Position numbers and translations under genes: made by a program
Notes under the pieces: generated by a model
The model's input: the letters and a program-made list of their open reading frames with translations, nothing else
What the model was told of the DNA's origin: nothing
Databases searched by the model: none
Assembly (NCBI RefSeq): GCF_002162135.1
Contig: NZ_CP021382.1
Span: 2,112,001 to 2,176,000, forward strand
DNA length: 64,000 bases
DNA from: Cellvibrio sp. PSBB006
Lineage (GTDB): Bacteria; Pseudomonadota; Gammaproteobacteria; Pseudomonadales; Cellvibrionaceae
Direction of reading: 5' to 3'
Part shown: positions 54,747 through 64,000 of the stretch, piece by piece
Layout of the letters: every line of letters starts with the position of its first letter
Position numbering within the stretch: the first letter of the stretch is position 1

Positions 54747-57278
54747 TTAGCTATTCCACCAATTATCAAACGCAATAAGCCAGTCCATAATTACTTGCTT
54801 TACGGAGTCATACGCTGCCACAACGATATCTTCAACTTTTTGAGAAATAGTTTTTGCTTGGTTAGTTATATTATATATCTCTGGTGGAACCCAGCCTGTT
54901 GGCACTGGGCCAGTAGGAGAACTAACCGCTCCCTCAGTAAGCTCTATATTTTTAAGTGTATGCGTGGTAACAAGGTAATCACCCGCTTCATTTAACTTAC
55001 TTGTGGATTCAATTACATAATCGATTGAATAGTATTCACCTTGGCTGTTATAGCCAGACTTGGTTTTTGATTCGCTCCATGTATTCTCGGCAATCTTGGC
55101 CGCAACAATCTCATCATCAACTATTTTTATCATTTCATGGTTGGCTCCATGAAAATCCGTTTTCTTGCCAGATAAATTCTTTTGTACCGAGAACAATGTT
55201 CCTTTCATTTGATTATCAGTATCGCCATTCAAATCTACGGCAGAGTTGGAGGCCCATGAACCACATGTTGAATAGTACAGCCTGCTCTGACCTTCGGAGG
55301 ATATTGGGCTACTAGGGTCATAGGAATAATTATTGCTACAGCCCTTATCCGATCGAATCACAATTGTGGAACTTCCCTCATATTTATCCTGCAGCGCTAA
55401 ACCAATGCTCGTTATTTTTCCGGGTAGGATCTCGCTTGGTTTCGATGGATTTATTGCGATAAACGTAGCCGAATTCAGAATTTCAAAGTAGGACGTGTTA
55501 TTGATAAATGCTCCATTTGAGCTATTAAATTGCACACCCATGGGAGCAAAAGAATAGATTATGCCGGGGGGTGAGAATGCGACCAGTAGAGATTCATGAC
55601 CAGTTTTCGTTGTTACGGAGGTTGAGTTGGTTTCTTCGCGCTCAAATGGCTGAATAACAGCTTCTGTCGTGTACCGCTCATTTGCCAAATTACCGGATAC
55701 AATTCTGAAATTCCCTGCAGGCTCATTCACCCCCATAATGGCAGACGAATTTAATACATAGGCATCCGCATGAATATCCAGTTGGGTATCCGCAATCAAC
55801 TGCACACGGTCTGCATTCTGGGTATTAAATGCAATCCCCGACCGCCACGCCTCAGGATCTAATGTGTATTCAAAGTAAGGATTGATGTTTTCGACATTTA
55901 CCTTGGCCTTTAATGAAACTATGTTACCAATAATTTGTGCAGATAAATCGCTAACCTTTGTAGCTCCACTTAAAGAAATATCATTGACCCTTATGCTACT
56001 TACATCTATGTCATCCTGAGCATCAGGTGCAAGCAACAAGGAAAAATCATTAGCTGGCTTGAAAGGATACTGTGAACCATTTCGAATAGATCCTGAGGCA
56101 GACGTTAAACTTATTGTTTCTCCAAGAACCTTGCCACCAAAGCGGTTCAACAATGCATCTTCAGCCGACACAGAAACAACCTTACCGTTAAGCAATCCGT
56201 TATTTTCTACACTCTCTGCTGCTGTGTTTGTAACGCTAGCGCTTATGCGTCCTCTATTGGCAAATTTTGTCGCTGCTATCCCATCAAATGAATCGGCAGT
56301 TACCTGCCCATTTACAATCAGTTGACCAGAACTAGCTAGCTGGATGTTATTGTCCGAATAGAGCTTTCCATTAACTATCAACGAGCTTCCTGTTCGCAAG
56401 GTTGTTACTTTTATTGATTCTTTAATCAGAGCAATCGAACCTTGATAGGAGGTAGCAGACGCAATATCAGATGTAGTGTCTATACTGCCTGAAATATAGA
56501 CAGGATTTGTGGAAACTAACTTAGCGGCAAGTGTTTTAATATTTCCCCGCACTTCGATGCCATATGTAGCGGATGAGGTAGTTGTGGATAGATCAAGATC
56601 TTTGTAATGGAAATTGAATCCCGCATATAAATTTACATTGCCAGAACCAACAATATACCGCCCGGCTGCGTCCAGCAGAAAACTGCCATCGCTACTGTAG
56701 TTAGCTTTAAGTTGTGTATTGGTTTCGCCATTTAAAACAATTTTTGAAGCAACTAGCTCCAAAGCACCTATGCCTTTGGCCGATAGATTATTTATTGATA
56801 TAGATGAAGAGCTTATTGGACTTATAGTAGCGGGCCATTTGTTCGTATCATAACTCACATTGGCTGAGGCTAAGGTAGCCCGACCAACATTTACCAATGC
56901 ACATCCACTACACGTTGTTACACTATTGCTGGATTTATTAAAGATAAGGAGGTCTGCACGCTCCCCCAAAATCTCTATAGACGAATTTAAAGATAACTTA
57001 CTTGCTTCAATAATAATTAGTTTTGCTGCAACCCTAACATCGTCGGTAAGATTTACGATTCTCAAGGGTCTTTGTAAGCTTAGCTCACTTAACCGGACAA
57101 CTGATACCCCGTGGCTATTAGGGGCCGATGGTGTTAATAAATCGGCATCATCACCTTCGATAATTACTGCATTACTGTTATTAGTTTCTGCGAAGCTGAT
57201 GGTTGATACACTAGCCTGAGTTAATGAAGCAACTATACAAAGCCATGACAGCAAAATTGCTCGGAATATAATCAACAT
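54747..57278 (-). CDS. TPS-domain-like beta-helix exoprotein (first half of a split CdiA/FhaB)
   Basis: 843 residues. Signal peptide about 1-22 (AILLSWLCIVASLTQA). Residues about 118-137 read TCSGCALVNVGRATLASA, the hallmark of TPS (hemagglutination activity) domains, although the preceding NPNGI is degraded (NKSSNSVT). Beta-helix type repeats continue to about 560, then a less repetitive region with two Cys pairs. No TpsB gene lies nearby. It ends 12 bases before the second exoprotein gene, so the two are one transcript. A fissioned two-partner-secretion protein is the simplest reading. Confidence 0.7.
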   Translation of the reverse strand: MLIIFRAILLSWLCIVASLTQASVSTISFAETNNSNAVIIEGDDADLLTPSAPNSHGVSVVRLSELSLQRPLRIVNLTDDVRVAAKLIIIEASKLSLNSSIEILGERADLLIFNKSSNSVTTCSGCALVNVGRATLASANVSYDTNKWPATISPISSSSISINNLSAKGIGALELVASKIVLNGETNTQLKANYSSDGSFLLDAAGRYIVGSGNVNLYAGFNFHYKDLDLSTTTSSATYGIEVRGNIKTLAAKLVSTNPVYISGSIDTTSDIASATSYQGSIALIKESIKVTTLRTGSSLIVNGKLYSDNNIQLASSGQLIVNGQVTADSFDGIAATKFANRGRISASVTNTAAESVENNGLLNGKVVSVSAEDALLNRFGGKVLGETISLTSASGSIRNGSQYPFKPANDFSLLLAPDAQDDIDVSSIRVNDISLSGATKVSDLSAQIIGNIVSLKAKVNVENINPYFEYTLDPEAWRSGIAFNTQNADRVQLIADTQLDIHADAYVLNSSAIMGVNEPAGNFRIVSGNLANERYTTEAVIQPFEREETNSTSVTTKTGHESLLVAFSPPGIIYSFAPMGVQFNSSNGAFINNTSYFEILNSATFIAINPSKPSEILPGKITSIGLALQDKYEGSSTIVIRSDKGCSNNYSYDPSSPISSEGQSRLYYSTCGSWASNSAVDLNGDTDNQMKGTLFSVQKNLSGKKTDFHGANHEMIKIVDDEIVAAKIAENTWSESKTKSGYNSQGEYYSIDYVIESTSKLNEAGDYLVTTHTLKNIELTEGAVSSPTGPVPTGWVPPEIYNITNQAKTISQKVEDIVVAAYDSVKQVIMDWLIAFDNWWNS

Positions 57279-57528
57279 AAAGACAACCTTGTGAAAAGTT
57301 GATGTGTAAGAGAGAAATGGAGGGGAAAAATAGTACGGTGGACCATCCCTAAGCTGGAAACGGCCTCACTGAATATAAAATCGATTGGTGGAAATAGGAG
57401 GATAAAGAGAGCACTCATACCTAAGCTTTTTTCGTCCATAAGATACTTTAGAATGGCGCGATTTTATCTTTTGAAAAAGCAAAGGGCAAGCTAGATTTTA
57501 TTACTATCGATTAGACAATAAGCCAGAA

Positions 57529-57554
57529 TTAAAAAACCCGCATTTCTGCGGGTT
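57529..57554 (-). terminator. Terminator behind tRNA-Leu
   Basis: Minus-strand stem AACCCGCA/TGCGGGTT (8 bases) with a 4-base loop is followed by a run of T. It closes the ftsH-to-tRNA block. The interval 57279-57528 otherwise holds the upstream region of the exoprotein gene, AT-rich with no gene seen. Confidence 0.88.
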
Positions 57555-57588
57555 CTCAGACGATGTTAAATTACATCGGTTTTGCTTG

Positions 57589-57673
57589 TGGTACCCAAGG
57601 CCGGACTCGAACCGGCACAGCTTGCGCCACTACCACCTCAAGGTAGCGTGTCTACCAATTCCACCACTTGGGC
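57589..57673 (-). tRNA. leuU: tRNA-Leu(GAG)
   Basis: 85 bases with encoded CCA. Acceptor stem GCCCAAG pairs with CTTGGGT (the last pair is G-T). The anticodon stem is CTACC/GGTAG with loop TTGAGGT, anticodon GAG. It has a long variable arm and TTCGAGTCC in the T-loop region. It sits behind secG as in enteric bacteria. Confidence 0.95.
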
Positions 57674-57686
57674 TTTAAAACTCTTT

Positions 57687-58055
57687 TTACTCTTCAGAGT
57701 CCGGTACAGCAGGTACGTCGCTAGCCGCAGCGGGAGTTGCTTCTTCAACCGTCGGGACATCTGATTGCGGTACGACTTGTTGGCTTTCAATAGGTACCGG
57801 AATGCCATCCAAGGCAACGGATGTACTATTTTTTGCGATAATCGCCAAACCAAAACTGGTACAAAAAAAGACAGTTGCCAGGATTGCCGTAGCACGAGTA
57901 AAGAAACTGCTACCGCCCTGACTACCAAATACGGTTTGCGATGCACCAGCACCAAAAGATGCTCCAGCTGCAGCGCCCTTACCTTGTTGCAGCAGAATAA
58001 AGGCAATAATTGCCAGTGCTGTCAACACATGAATAACAAGAATAATTTTTTCCAT
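57687..58055 (-). CDS. secG: Protein translocase subunit SecG
   Basis: 122 residues from MEKIILVIHV, the conserved start; the frame extends 11 codons further without support. Two membrane helices flank the typical LLQQGKGAAAGASFGAGAS and SSFFTRATAILA. The C-terminal 50 residues are acidic and proline-rich. Part of the SecYEG channel. It lies between tpiA and tRNA-Leu as expected. Confidence 0.95.
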   Translation of the reverse strand: MEKIILVIHVLTALAIIAFILLQQGKGAAAGASFGAGASQTVFGSQGGSSFFTRATAILATVFFCTSFGLAIIAKNSTSVALDGIPVPIESQQVVPQSDVPTVEEATPAAASDVPAVPDSEE

Positions 58056-58121
58056 TGTTATGCTCTCTGATTGAACAACTGATACCAAAACCTGATGTTC
58101 AGTTGCTGTATCTAGCAGGTT

Positions 58122-58886
58122 TTATACATCCGCTGCTCGACAAATACTTAAAAATTCTTCGGCATCCAACGAAGCCCCACCGAGTAAGGCTCCATCAATA
58201 TCCGCCATGGCAAAAAGCTGGGCTGCATTATTGGCCTTAACGCTGCCACCATACAAAATACGAACCCGCTGTCCCACATCACCTAGAAGTTCACGAATAA
58301 AATGATGAACTTCCTGCGCTTGTTGCGGTGTTGCTGTCTTACCTGTACCTACCGCCCAGACCGGCTCATAGGCGACTACGGCGCGCTCAAAAGCATCACA
58401 TCCGACCAACTCGACAACCGCATTCAGTTGCCGATGAATGACGGCTAATGCCTGACCGGTTTCACGCTGCTCCAGAGACTCCCCGACACAAAGGATGGGG
58501 ATCAATTGTTCACGCTGTACTGCAATGAACTTCTGTGCAACCTGAATATCAGATTCCTGCTGCATCCGGCGGCGTTCGTTATGGCCAACGATGACGTAAC
58601 GGCACTGCCACTCGGCCAGCATCCGGGCAGAAACTTCACCCGTGTACGCACCACTTTCGTGCTCACTCACACTCTGCGCACCCAGCACAATAGCGGATGG
58701 GGCGAGCAACTCCAGTGTGTGTTGAAGGTAGGGGAAGGGTGGACAGACTGCAACTTCAGCCTCGCGCTTACCCTGCCAACCGCTTACTACCTTGGCTAAC
58801 AGTTCAGCGTTGATGCGCTGGCTGCCATTCATTTTCCAGTTGCCTACAACCAACTGGCGACGCTTGGTGTTATTTGCCTTGTTCAA
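58122..58886 (-). CDS. tpiA: Triosephosphate isomerase
   Basis: 254 residues. VGNWKMNG with catalytic Lys, AYEPVWAVGTGK with catalytic Glu, and the phosphate loop LYGGSVKANN are intact. The catalytic-His segment reads VGHNERR where nearly all TIMs have GHSERR, so the conserved Ser is Asn. Interconverts dihydroxyacetone phosphate and glyceraldehyde-3-phosphate. It precedes secG in the same direction. Confidence 0.95.
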   Translation of the reverse strand: MNKANNTKRRQLVVGNWKMNGSQRINAELLAKVVSGWQGKREAEVAVCPPFPYLQHTLELLAPSAIVLGAQSVSEHESGAYTGEVSARMLAEWQCRYVIVGHNERRRMQQESDIQVAQKFIAVQREQLIPILCVGESLEQRETGQALAVIHRQLNAVVELVGCDAFERAVVAYEPVWAVGTGKTATPQQAQEVHHFIRELLGDVGQRVRILYGGSVKANNAAQLFAMADIDGALLGGASLDAEEFLSICRAADV

Positions 58887-59033
58887 GCAATACCTCCCCC
58901 AAAGCGGGCGCTAATGTTAGCTAAGATGGGTTGAACATACAATCCCATTTTTAACGGCCACGCCCAACTTTCTATCAGTTTATGGTCGAGTCATTCGATT
59001 TGTTGCCGATTCAAACCCTTCCTGTTTTGAAGC

Positions 59034-60371
59034 TTAGTTCAAAACAGTCTCAACCACCGAAGCCAACTCCTGGGCCAACTCTTTGACCTGATTTTTATTT
59101 TGCCCTTCTACCATGACGCGCACTACCGGCTCTGTACCGGAGGGACGCAACAATACCCTGCCCGTGCCCGCCAGCCTGCCCTCAATTTGGGCAACGGCAC
59201 TTTGGATCGTTGCGTCAGCATTAACGTCAATTCGCTTCGCCATATGAACGTTAATCATGGTTTGCGGCAACTTCTGCATACCCTTCTTGGCTTTGTGAAG
59301 AGGGACACCCAAGGTGGTAATGGCCAACAATACCTGCAATGCCGCAATAATGCCGTCACCTGTGGTTGTCACATTGCTGCAAACAATATGACCGGAATTT
59401 TCACCACCGAGCGACCAACCTTTATCGCGCATCATCTCAATGACATACCGATCTCCTACCTTGGCGCGACCGAAAGGAACACCCAATTCTTTGAGTCCCA
59501 ATTCAAAGCCAAAGTTACTCATCAGCGTTCCGGCAACCCCGTCACATCCGCCACCGTATTGCTGCTGATGCGCAGCGACGATGTACAGCAGCTCATCGCC
59601 ATCCACTAATTCGCCTTTATGATCGACGAAAATAACCCGATCACCATCGCCATCAAAGGCAATACCCAGATCCGCACCGACTTCGACAACGTGTTCCTGT
59701 AGCGCTTCTGGTTTGGTAGAGCCGCAACTGCGGTTGATGTTGGTCCCGTTAGGCTCAACAAATAATGGGACCACTTTGGCACCCAGCTCGGTAAACACGC
59801 TAGGAGCGATGTTGTAGGTCGCGCCGTGGGCACAATCCAGCACAATCTGCAGCCCTTGCAAATTGAACCCCCAGGGCATGGTGCCTTTGCAAAATTCAAT
59901 ATAACGGCCGGATGCATCGGTAATACGCCGCGCCTTGCCCAGACGTTCCGCCGTCACCATGGGCTTTTCCAGCTGTTCTTCAATCAACAATTCGATATCG
60001 TCAGGCAGCTTGGTGCCATTGCCACTGAAAAATTTGATGCCGTTGTCGACATAACTGTTGTGGGAGGCGCTGATCACTATCCCGGCCTGGGCCTGAAATG
60101 TGCGCGTCAGATAGGCCACACCGGGAGTGGGCATAGGGCCAAGCAATCCGACATCAACTCCCGCATTGATAAGCCCCGCCTGAAGGGCCGATTCAAACAT
60201 GTAACCGGAGATCCGCGTATCTTTACCGATCAGAATCATATTCGGCCCGGAAAAACGATCCATCAGCACACAGCCCGCCGCCCACCCCAGTTTGAGCATG
60301 AAGTCTGGGGTAATGGGAAACTCACCAACCAGACCACGAATGCCGTCGGTGCCAAAATATTTGCGCGTCAT
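59034..60371 (-). CDS. glmM: Phosphoglucosamine mutase
   Basis: 445 residues. The phosphoserine loop [12 protein letters not shown] near residue 101, metal-binding FDGDGDR and the C-terminal phosphate site [17 protein letters not shown] are present. Converts glucosamine-6-phosphate to glucosamine-1-phosphate for peptidoglycan and LPS synthesis. Follows folP as in other gammaproteobacteria. Confidence 0.96.
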   Translation of the reverse strand: MTRKYFGTDGIRGLVGEFPITPDFMLKLGWAAGCVLMDRFSGPNMILIGKDTRISGYMFESALQAGLINAGVDVGLLGPMPTPGVAYLTRTFQAQAGIVISASHNSYVDNGIKFFSGNGTKLPDDIELLIEEQLEKPMVTAERLGKARRITDASGRYIEFCKGTMPWGFNLQGLQIVLDCAHGATYNIAPSVFTELGAKVVPLFVEPNGTNINRSCGSTKPEALQEHVVEVGADLGIAFDGDGDRVIFVDHKGELVDGDELLYIVAAHQQQYGGGCDGVAGTLMSNFGFELGLKELGVPFGRAKVGDRYVIEMMRDKGWSLGGENSGHIVCSNVTTTGDGIIAALQVLLAITTLGVPLHKAKKGMQKLPQTMINVHMAKRIDVNADATIQSAVAQIEGRLAGTGRVLLRPSGTEPVVRVMVEGQNKNQVKELAQELASVVETVLN

Positions 60372-60459
60372 AGATGCCAGACTCCGTTCACCTTTATGTT
60401 CGGTAAGTATGATGTAGTAGAAAGTGGGGCAGCATTTTACGCAATACTGCAGGTTTTTT

Positions 60460-61311
60460 TCAGTTATTTTTAATTTGATTGATAGCGGCCATGACGCTCA
60501 GCGCATCTACCGTTGCAGCCACATCATGGACACGGATGATGGCTGCTCCGCGCTCAGCCGCCGCCAGCGCCAGCGCCAGACTTCCCGGTAGACGTTCATG
60601 AACGTCACGTTTGAGCAGCGCGGCCAACATGGATTTTCGTGAAAGCCCTGCCAGCACGGGATAGCCTAATGCCTGCACTTCCGCCAGCCGGGCCAAGAGT
60701 GTGAGATTGTGCTCCAGGGTTTTTCCAAACCCGAATCCCGGATCGAGAATAATTCGTTCAGCGGAAATGCCCGCAACACAGCACGCATCCACCCTAGCCA
60801 GAAGAAAATCTTTCACTTCAACGACGACATCATGGTAAGCAGGACGCTCTTGCATATTGCCCGGCTCACCCTGCATATGCATAAGACAGACCGGCAAGCC
60901 ACTCGCCGCCGCCGCCGCGAGTGCGCCCTCGCGCTGCAATGCGCGTACATCATTGATAATCCCAGCACCAACCGCAGCAGATTCACGGATAACACTGGCG
61001 GTACTGGTATCAATCGAAACGATAGCGCCCAATTCACGCACCAGGATTTCTACCACCGGCACCACACGATCCAGTTCCTCCTGCTCAGATACCGGCTTGG
61101 CACCTGGGCGGGTCGACTCTCCGCCCACGTCAATCACTTGTGCACCTTCCGCCAGCATCTGCGCACCCTTTTGCACGGCCAGATCCAACGCCAAACGGTT
61201 ATCGCGATAATAATTGCCACCATCCGAAAAGGAGTCGGGAGTCGTATTGAGAATACCCATGACGACCGGCCTGCTTACATCGAGCCGCCGGGTACCGCAA
61301 AGGAGTTGCAT
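60460..61311 (-). CDS. folP: Dihydropteroate synthase
   Basis: 283 residues. The pterin-binding signatures [26 protein letters not shown] and [15 protein letters not shown] are present, ending [13 protein letters not shown]. Joins p-aminobenzoate to the pterin pyrophosphate. It is separated from ftsH by a terminator-like hairpin, so it may have its own promoter. Confidence 0.96.
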   Translation of the reverse strand: MQLLCGTRRLDVSRPVVMGILNTTPDSFSDGGNYYRDNRLALDLAVQKGAQMLAEGAQVIDVGGESTRPGAKPVSEQEELDRVVPVVEILVRELGAIVSIDTSTASVIRESAAVGAGIINDVRALQREGALAAAAASGLPVCLMHMQGEPGNMQERPAYHDVVVEVKDFLLARVDACCVAGISAERIILDPGFGFGKTLEHNLTLLARLAEVQALGYPVLAGLSRKSMLAALLKRDVHERLPGSLALALAAAERGAAIIRVHDVAATVDALSVMAAINQIKNN

Positions 61312-61362
61312 CTAGAACCTCGGAAAGCAAAACAAATGAGCTGAGTTTTAATGGCTGCACTA

Positions 61363-61394
61363 TAAAAAAACAACCCCGGAGCAAGCCCGGGGTT
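61363..61394 (-). terminator. Terminator between ftsH and folP
   Basis: Minus-strand stem AACCCCGG/CCGGGGTT with a 7-base loop is followed, after one G, by a run of seven T. It lies about 20 bases behind the ftsH stop. Confidence 0.85.
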
Positions 61395-61416
61395 ATCGTC
61401 AGTGAATTTGTGGCAG

Positions 61417-63345
61417 TTAGTGATCTTTAGCGGGACCGCCAATGGGGCCGGCAGGATTCTCGTCTGAATTCTTTTTACCCTCTCCCGCCGTATCTTTGGG
61501 ACGCAAATGACCGTTGAAGTCATCATCATGCCAATCCCGTGGTGGGCGGACTTTGCGACGGGCCATCAGATCATCAACCTGTTCAGAGTCGATGGTCTCG
61601 TACTCCATCAAGGCATCCTTCATCGCTTCCAGAATATCGCGGTTATCTTCCAGGATTTTTTCCGCACGGGTATAACATTCATCAATAATCCGACGGACTT
61701 CCTCATCAATCAATTTGGAGGTTTCATCAGAATACTGCTGGGAAGACATTCCCGGGTAAGCACCTTCATCCTCACCATAATGAAGCGGACCCAACTTGGT
61801 CGATAAGCCCCACTTTGTAACCATCCGACGCGCCAGATCAGTAGCACGCTCGATATCATTTGAGGCACCGGTGGTAATCCCGTCGAAGCCTAAAGTCATT
61901 TCTTCTGCGATACGGCCACCAAACAAGGTACAGATGCTCGATTCAAGTGAGCGCTTGCTCATGCTGTATTTATCGGCTTCCGGCAAGAATTGGGTCACCC
62001 CCAATGCACGCCCCCGCGGAATAATCGTTACCTTATGGACCGGATCGTGCTCCGGTACAAGCCGCGCCACAATCGCGTGACCGGCTTCGTGATAGGCAGT
62101 GTTTTCCTTTTCTTTCTCGCTCATCACCATGGTACGACGCTCAGCGCCCATCATGATCTTATCGCGCGCCTTCTCAAAATCCTCCATTGTCACGAGCCGC
62201 TTGTTGCCGCGTGCCGCAAACAATGCTGCCTCATTAACCAGGTTAGCTAAATCCGCACCGGAAAAACCCGGTGTACCGCGAGCAATAACCGAGGCGCTTA
62301 CTCGTTCGTCAATCGGCACTTTACGCATATGAACCTTGAGGATTTGCTCGCGACCACGAATATCCGGCAAACCTACAAATACCTGACGATCAAAACGACC
62401 CGGACGTAAAAGAGCACGATCCAGGACATCCGCACGGTTGGTTGCCGCAATGATGATGACACCATCATTGCCTTCAAAACCGTCCATCTCGACCAATAGC
62501 TGGTTCAAGGTTTGCTCACGTTCATCATGACCGCCGCCATGGCCACCACCACGATGGCGACCGACAGCATCGATCTCATCAATGAAGATAATGCAGGGAG
62601 CCTGTTTCTTGGCCTGGTCGAACATATCGCGCACGCGGGATGCACCCACGCCCACAAACATTTCCACAAAGTCAGAACCGGAAATCGAGAAGAAAGGTAC
62701 TTTCGCCTCTCCCGCAATAGCCTTTGCCAACAGGGTTTTACCGGTACCCGGTGGGCCGACCATCAGTACGCCGCGCGGAATTTTACCACCCAGACGCTGG
62801 AATTTTGACGGGTCACGGAGGTATTCAACCAGTTCCTGCACTTCCTCTTTGGCTTCATCCACACCAGCCACATCGGCAAAGCTGGTCTTGATTTGGTCTT
62901 CACCCAGTAAGCGCGCCTTACTCTTACCGAAGCTCATCGGGCCGCCACGGCCACCACCCCCACCTTGCATCTGGCGCATAAAAAACAGAAATACCGCGAT
63001 GATGATCAGAATAGGGAAGCTGGCGACCAATAATTGGTGCCACAGGCTGGGTTGTTCGATTTCACGGCCTTTAACGGCGACATTATGATTTAACAAGTCG
63101 TCTATAAGCTTGGGGTCCTGAATATTAGGACGAATGGTTTTAAAGGGACTGTTGTTGGTGTACAGGCCGTCGATGGTCAGGCCATCAATGGTCACTTCCC
63201 GCACGCGATTGTCTTTTACCGCGAGGATGAACTCGGAGTAACTCAAGCTCTCGTTGCTGGAGGTCTTGTTGAAGTTTTCAAACACGCTGAACAGGACCAC
63301 AGCGATGACCAGCCATAAAATCAGATTTTTTGTCATATCGTTCAA
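61417..63345 (-). CDS. ftsH: ATP-dependent zinc metalloprotease FtsH
   Basis: 642 residues. Membrane helices near 8-25 and 105-125, AAA Walker A GPPGTGKT, Walker [12 protein letters not shown], second region of homology [19 protein letters not shown] and the zinc site HEAGH. The C-terminal tail is charged. Degrades membrane proteins and regulatory proteins such as LpxC and sigma32. An ATG three codons in is an alternative start. Confidence 0.97.
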   Translation of the reverse strand: MNDMTKNLILWLVIAVVLFSVFENFNKTSSNESLSYSEFILAVKDNRVREVTIDGLTIDGLYTNNSPFKTIRPNIQDPKLIDDLLNHNVAVKGREIEQPSLWHQLLVASFPILIIIAVFLFFMRQMQGGGGGRGGPMSFGKSKARLLGEDQIKTSFADVAGVDEAKEEVQELVEYLRDPSKFQRLGGKIPRGVLMVGPPGTGKTLLAKAIAGEAKVPFFSISGSDFVEMFVGVGASRVRDMFDQAKKQAPCIIFIDEIDAVGRHRGGGHGGGHDEREQTLNQLLVEMDGFEGNDGVIIIAATNRADVLDRALLRPGRFDRQVFVGLPDIRGREQILKVHMRKVPIDERVSASVIARGTPGFSGADLANLVNEAALFAARGNKRLVTMEDFEKARDKIMMGAERRTMVMSEKEKENTAYHEAGHAIVARLVPEHDPVHKVTIIPRGRALGVTQFLPEADKYSMSKRSLESSICTLFGGRIAEEMTLGFDGITTGASNDIERATDLARRMVTKWGLSTKLGPLHYGEDEGAYPGMSSQQYSDETSKLIDEEVRRIIDECYTRAEKILEDNRDILEAMKDALMEYETIDSEQVDDLMARRKVRPPRDWHDDDFNGHLRPKDTAGEGKKNSDENPAGPIGGPAKDH

Positions 63346-63739
63346 GGACGCTTCCTCAGTCGCACATCAAAAATATTCGCGTTGTTGTACCAGTATAGTG
63401 TGGAAGATCAACAGACACACCTAATAGCAAGACGATGATTTGCAAAATTCCGGGCTAATTAACAATAAATTACACAATGTTCCAGCAGGGGGTTTCTCTA
63501 TTGACGACCGAGAGAGACTTGCCAAAAGCTTTGGCCATCCGCCCGCCAATTGGTTTCACCTATCACCATCAATTGCATTGGTTGGCAGCTGTAATTGTGT
63601 CATCCGCTCATAGTGGGGGCCATCCGACGCATTGCAAGCCCAAGGGAAGGAGCCCGGCCCTCATCTAATTAACCCTATCGATAGCTCATGAGCTACAATA
63701 ACCGGCTTTTTAACCCCCCGGATTTTCTAAGGTAATTGT
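63346..63739. other. 394-base gap between ftsH and yhbY with no rlmE
   Basis: In related genomes rlmE (ftsJ) commonly lies here. No frame with the RlmE pattern is visible on either strand. A 63-codon frame (63477-63668, plus strand) has unconvincing composition. TACAAT near 63694 could serve as a -10 for yhbY. Confidence 0.6.
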
Positions 63740-64000
63740 ATGCCCATCAACGCAGATCGCAAAAAGCAATTTCGTACCATTGGCCATCGGCTCAACCCAA
63801 TTGTGACCGTGGCCGGCAATGGTTTAAGCGAAGGCGTTGTACAGGAGCTGAACCGTGCACTGGATGATCACGAGCTGATTAAAGTTAAACTCGCCATCGC
63901 TGATCGAGAAGAGCGCAAGGAAATGGTTGCCCAACTACAGACCTTGCCCCATGTTGAACTGATACAGGAGATAGGCAAAATAGTTTTGCTCTATCGTGCT
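63740..64000 (+). CDS. yhbY: YhbY family (CRM domain) RNA-binding protein, 3' truncated
   Basis: 87 residues to the window edge. The CRM fold is clear: RKKQFRTIGHRLNPIVTVAG, LSEGVVQELNRALDDHELIKVKLA and a final IGKIVLLYRA. It is close to full length (family about 97-104). Binds 23S rRNA during large-subunit assembly. Divergent from ftsH, as expected except for the missing rlmE. Confidence 0.93.
   Translation, partial: MPINADRKKQFRTIGHRLNPIVTVAGNGLSEGVVQELNRALDDHELIKVKLAIADREERKEMVAQLQTLPHVELIQEIGKIVLLYRA

Noticed and set aside
59826..61344. Long plus-strand frames opposite glmM and folP
   Set aside because: Antisense shadows of highly conserved genes with no ribosome binding sites.
63477..63668. 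63-codon frame in the ftsH-yhbY gap
   Set aside because: No ribosome binding site, composition rich in Pro and His without pattern; possibly decayed DNA.
1..64000. CRISPR arrays, prophage genes, transposases or rRNA
   Set aside because: No regularly spaced repeats, phage structural genes, transposase-like frames or rRNA stretches were seen on either strand.

Overview
The window looks like chromosome of a Cellvibrio-type gammaproteobacterium (Cellvibrionaceae). The basis is a serine-linker glycoside hydrolase lipoprotein, a GH94 phosphorylase locus, a TIGR01782-type TonB receptor beside a phytase, and the conserved block ftsH-folP-glmM-tpiA-secG-tRNA-Leu(GAG). The genus is inferred from gene content and style; no database was searched. 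Most of the window is dense and moderately GC-rich. Two stretches, about 18.1-19.4 kb and 48.2-57.3 kb, are visibly more AT-rich and look acquired.

Layout: 0-2.1 kb is the end of an Mrp Na+/H+ antiporter operon (mrpD partial, E, F, G). 2.3-6.1 kb holds a small charged periplasmic protein, a formate/nitrite channel and a fused PP2C phosphatase/Ser-Thr kinase. 6.3-10.2 kb is a LysR regulator divergent from an MFS exporter, a cyclophilin-like protein and a dienelactone-hydrolase-like enzyme. 11.3-13.3 kb is a QseBC/PmrAB-type two-component system with tandem direct-repeat boxes in its promoter. 14.8-17.8 kb is an M32 carboxypeptidase and a second Ser/Thr kinase with decapeptide repeats. 18.2-19.4 kb is a cassette-like patch of small unknown genes, one of them a 53-codon gene. 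19.4-28.7 kb carries a caspase-like C14 lipoprotein, an alpha/beta hydrolase lipoprotein, and a probable operon of a clan GH-A hydrolase, a DUF3592 membrane protein, a MORN-repeat C13 peptidase and an OsmC protein.

29.9-35.6 kb is best read as a cellobionate (or related aldonate disaccharide) locus. It has a GH94 phosphorylase, a GPH symporter, a GntR-like LacI regulator and a divergent gluconokinase that would consume the gluconate released. 35.6-42.4 kb is an organophosphate-scavenging operon (TonB receptor, two-domain beta-propeller phytase, PhoX). A Pho-box-like site lies upstream, and a better one lies on the other strand ahead of a degenerate GGDEF protein and an AraC regulator. 45-48.2 kb holds an oxidoreductase, type II NADH dehydrogenase and a DTW-domain enzyme.

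The most unusual region is 48.2-57.3 kb. It encodes what appears to be a CdiA/FhaB-type contact toxin divided between two genes. The upstream gene has a TPS-like N-terminus. The downstream gene has its own signal peptide, CdiA-like repeats, a DUF637-like region and a C-terminal EndoU-like domain. A translationally linked candidate immunity gene, a lipoprotein and two small secreted Cys-containing proteins follow. No TpsB transporter lies in the window. The window closes with tRNA-Leu, secG, tpiA, glmM, folP, ftsH and a divergent partial yhbY; rlmE is not at its usual place between yhbY and ftsH.
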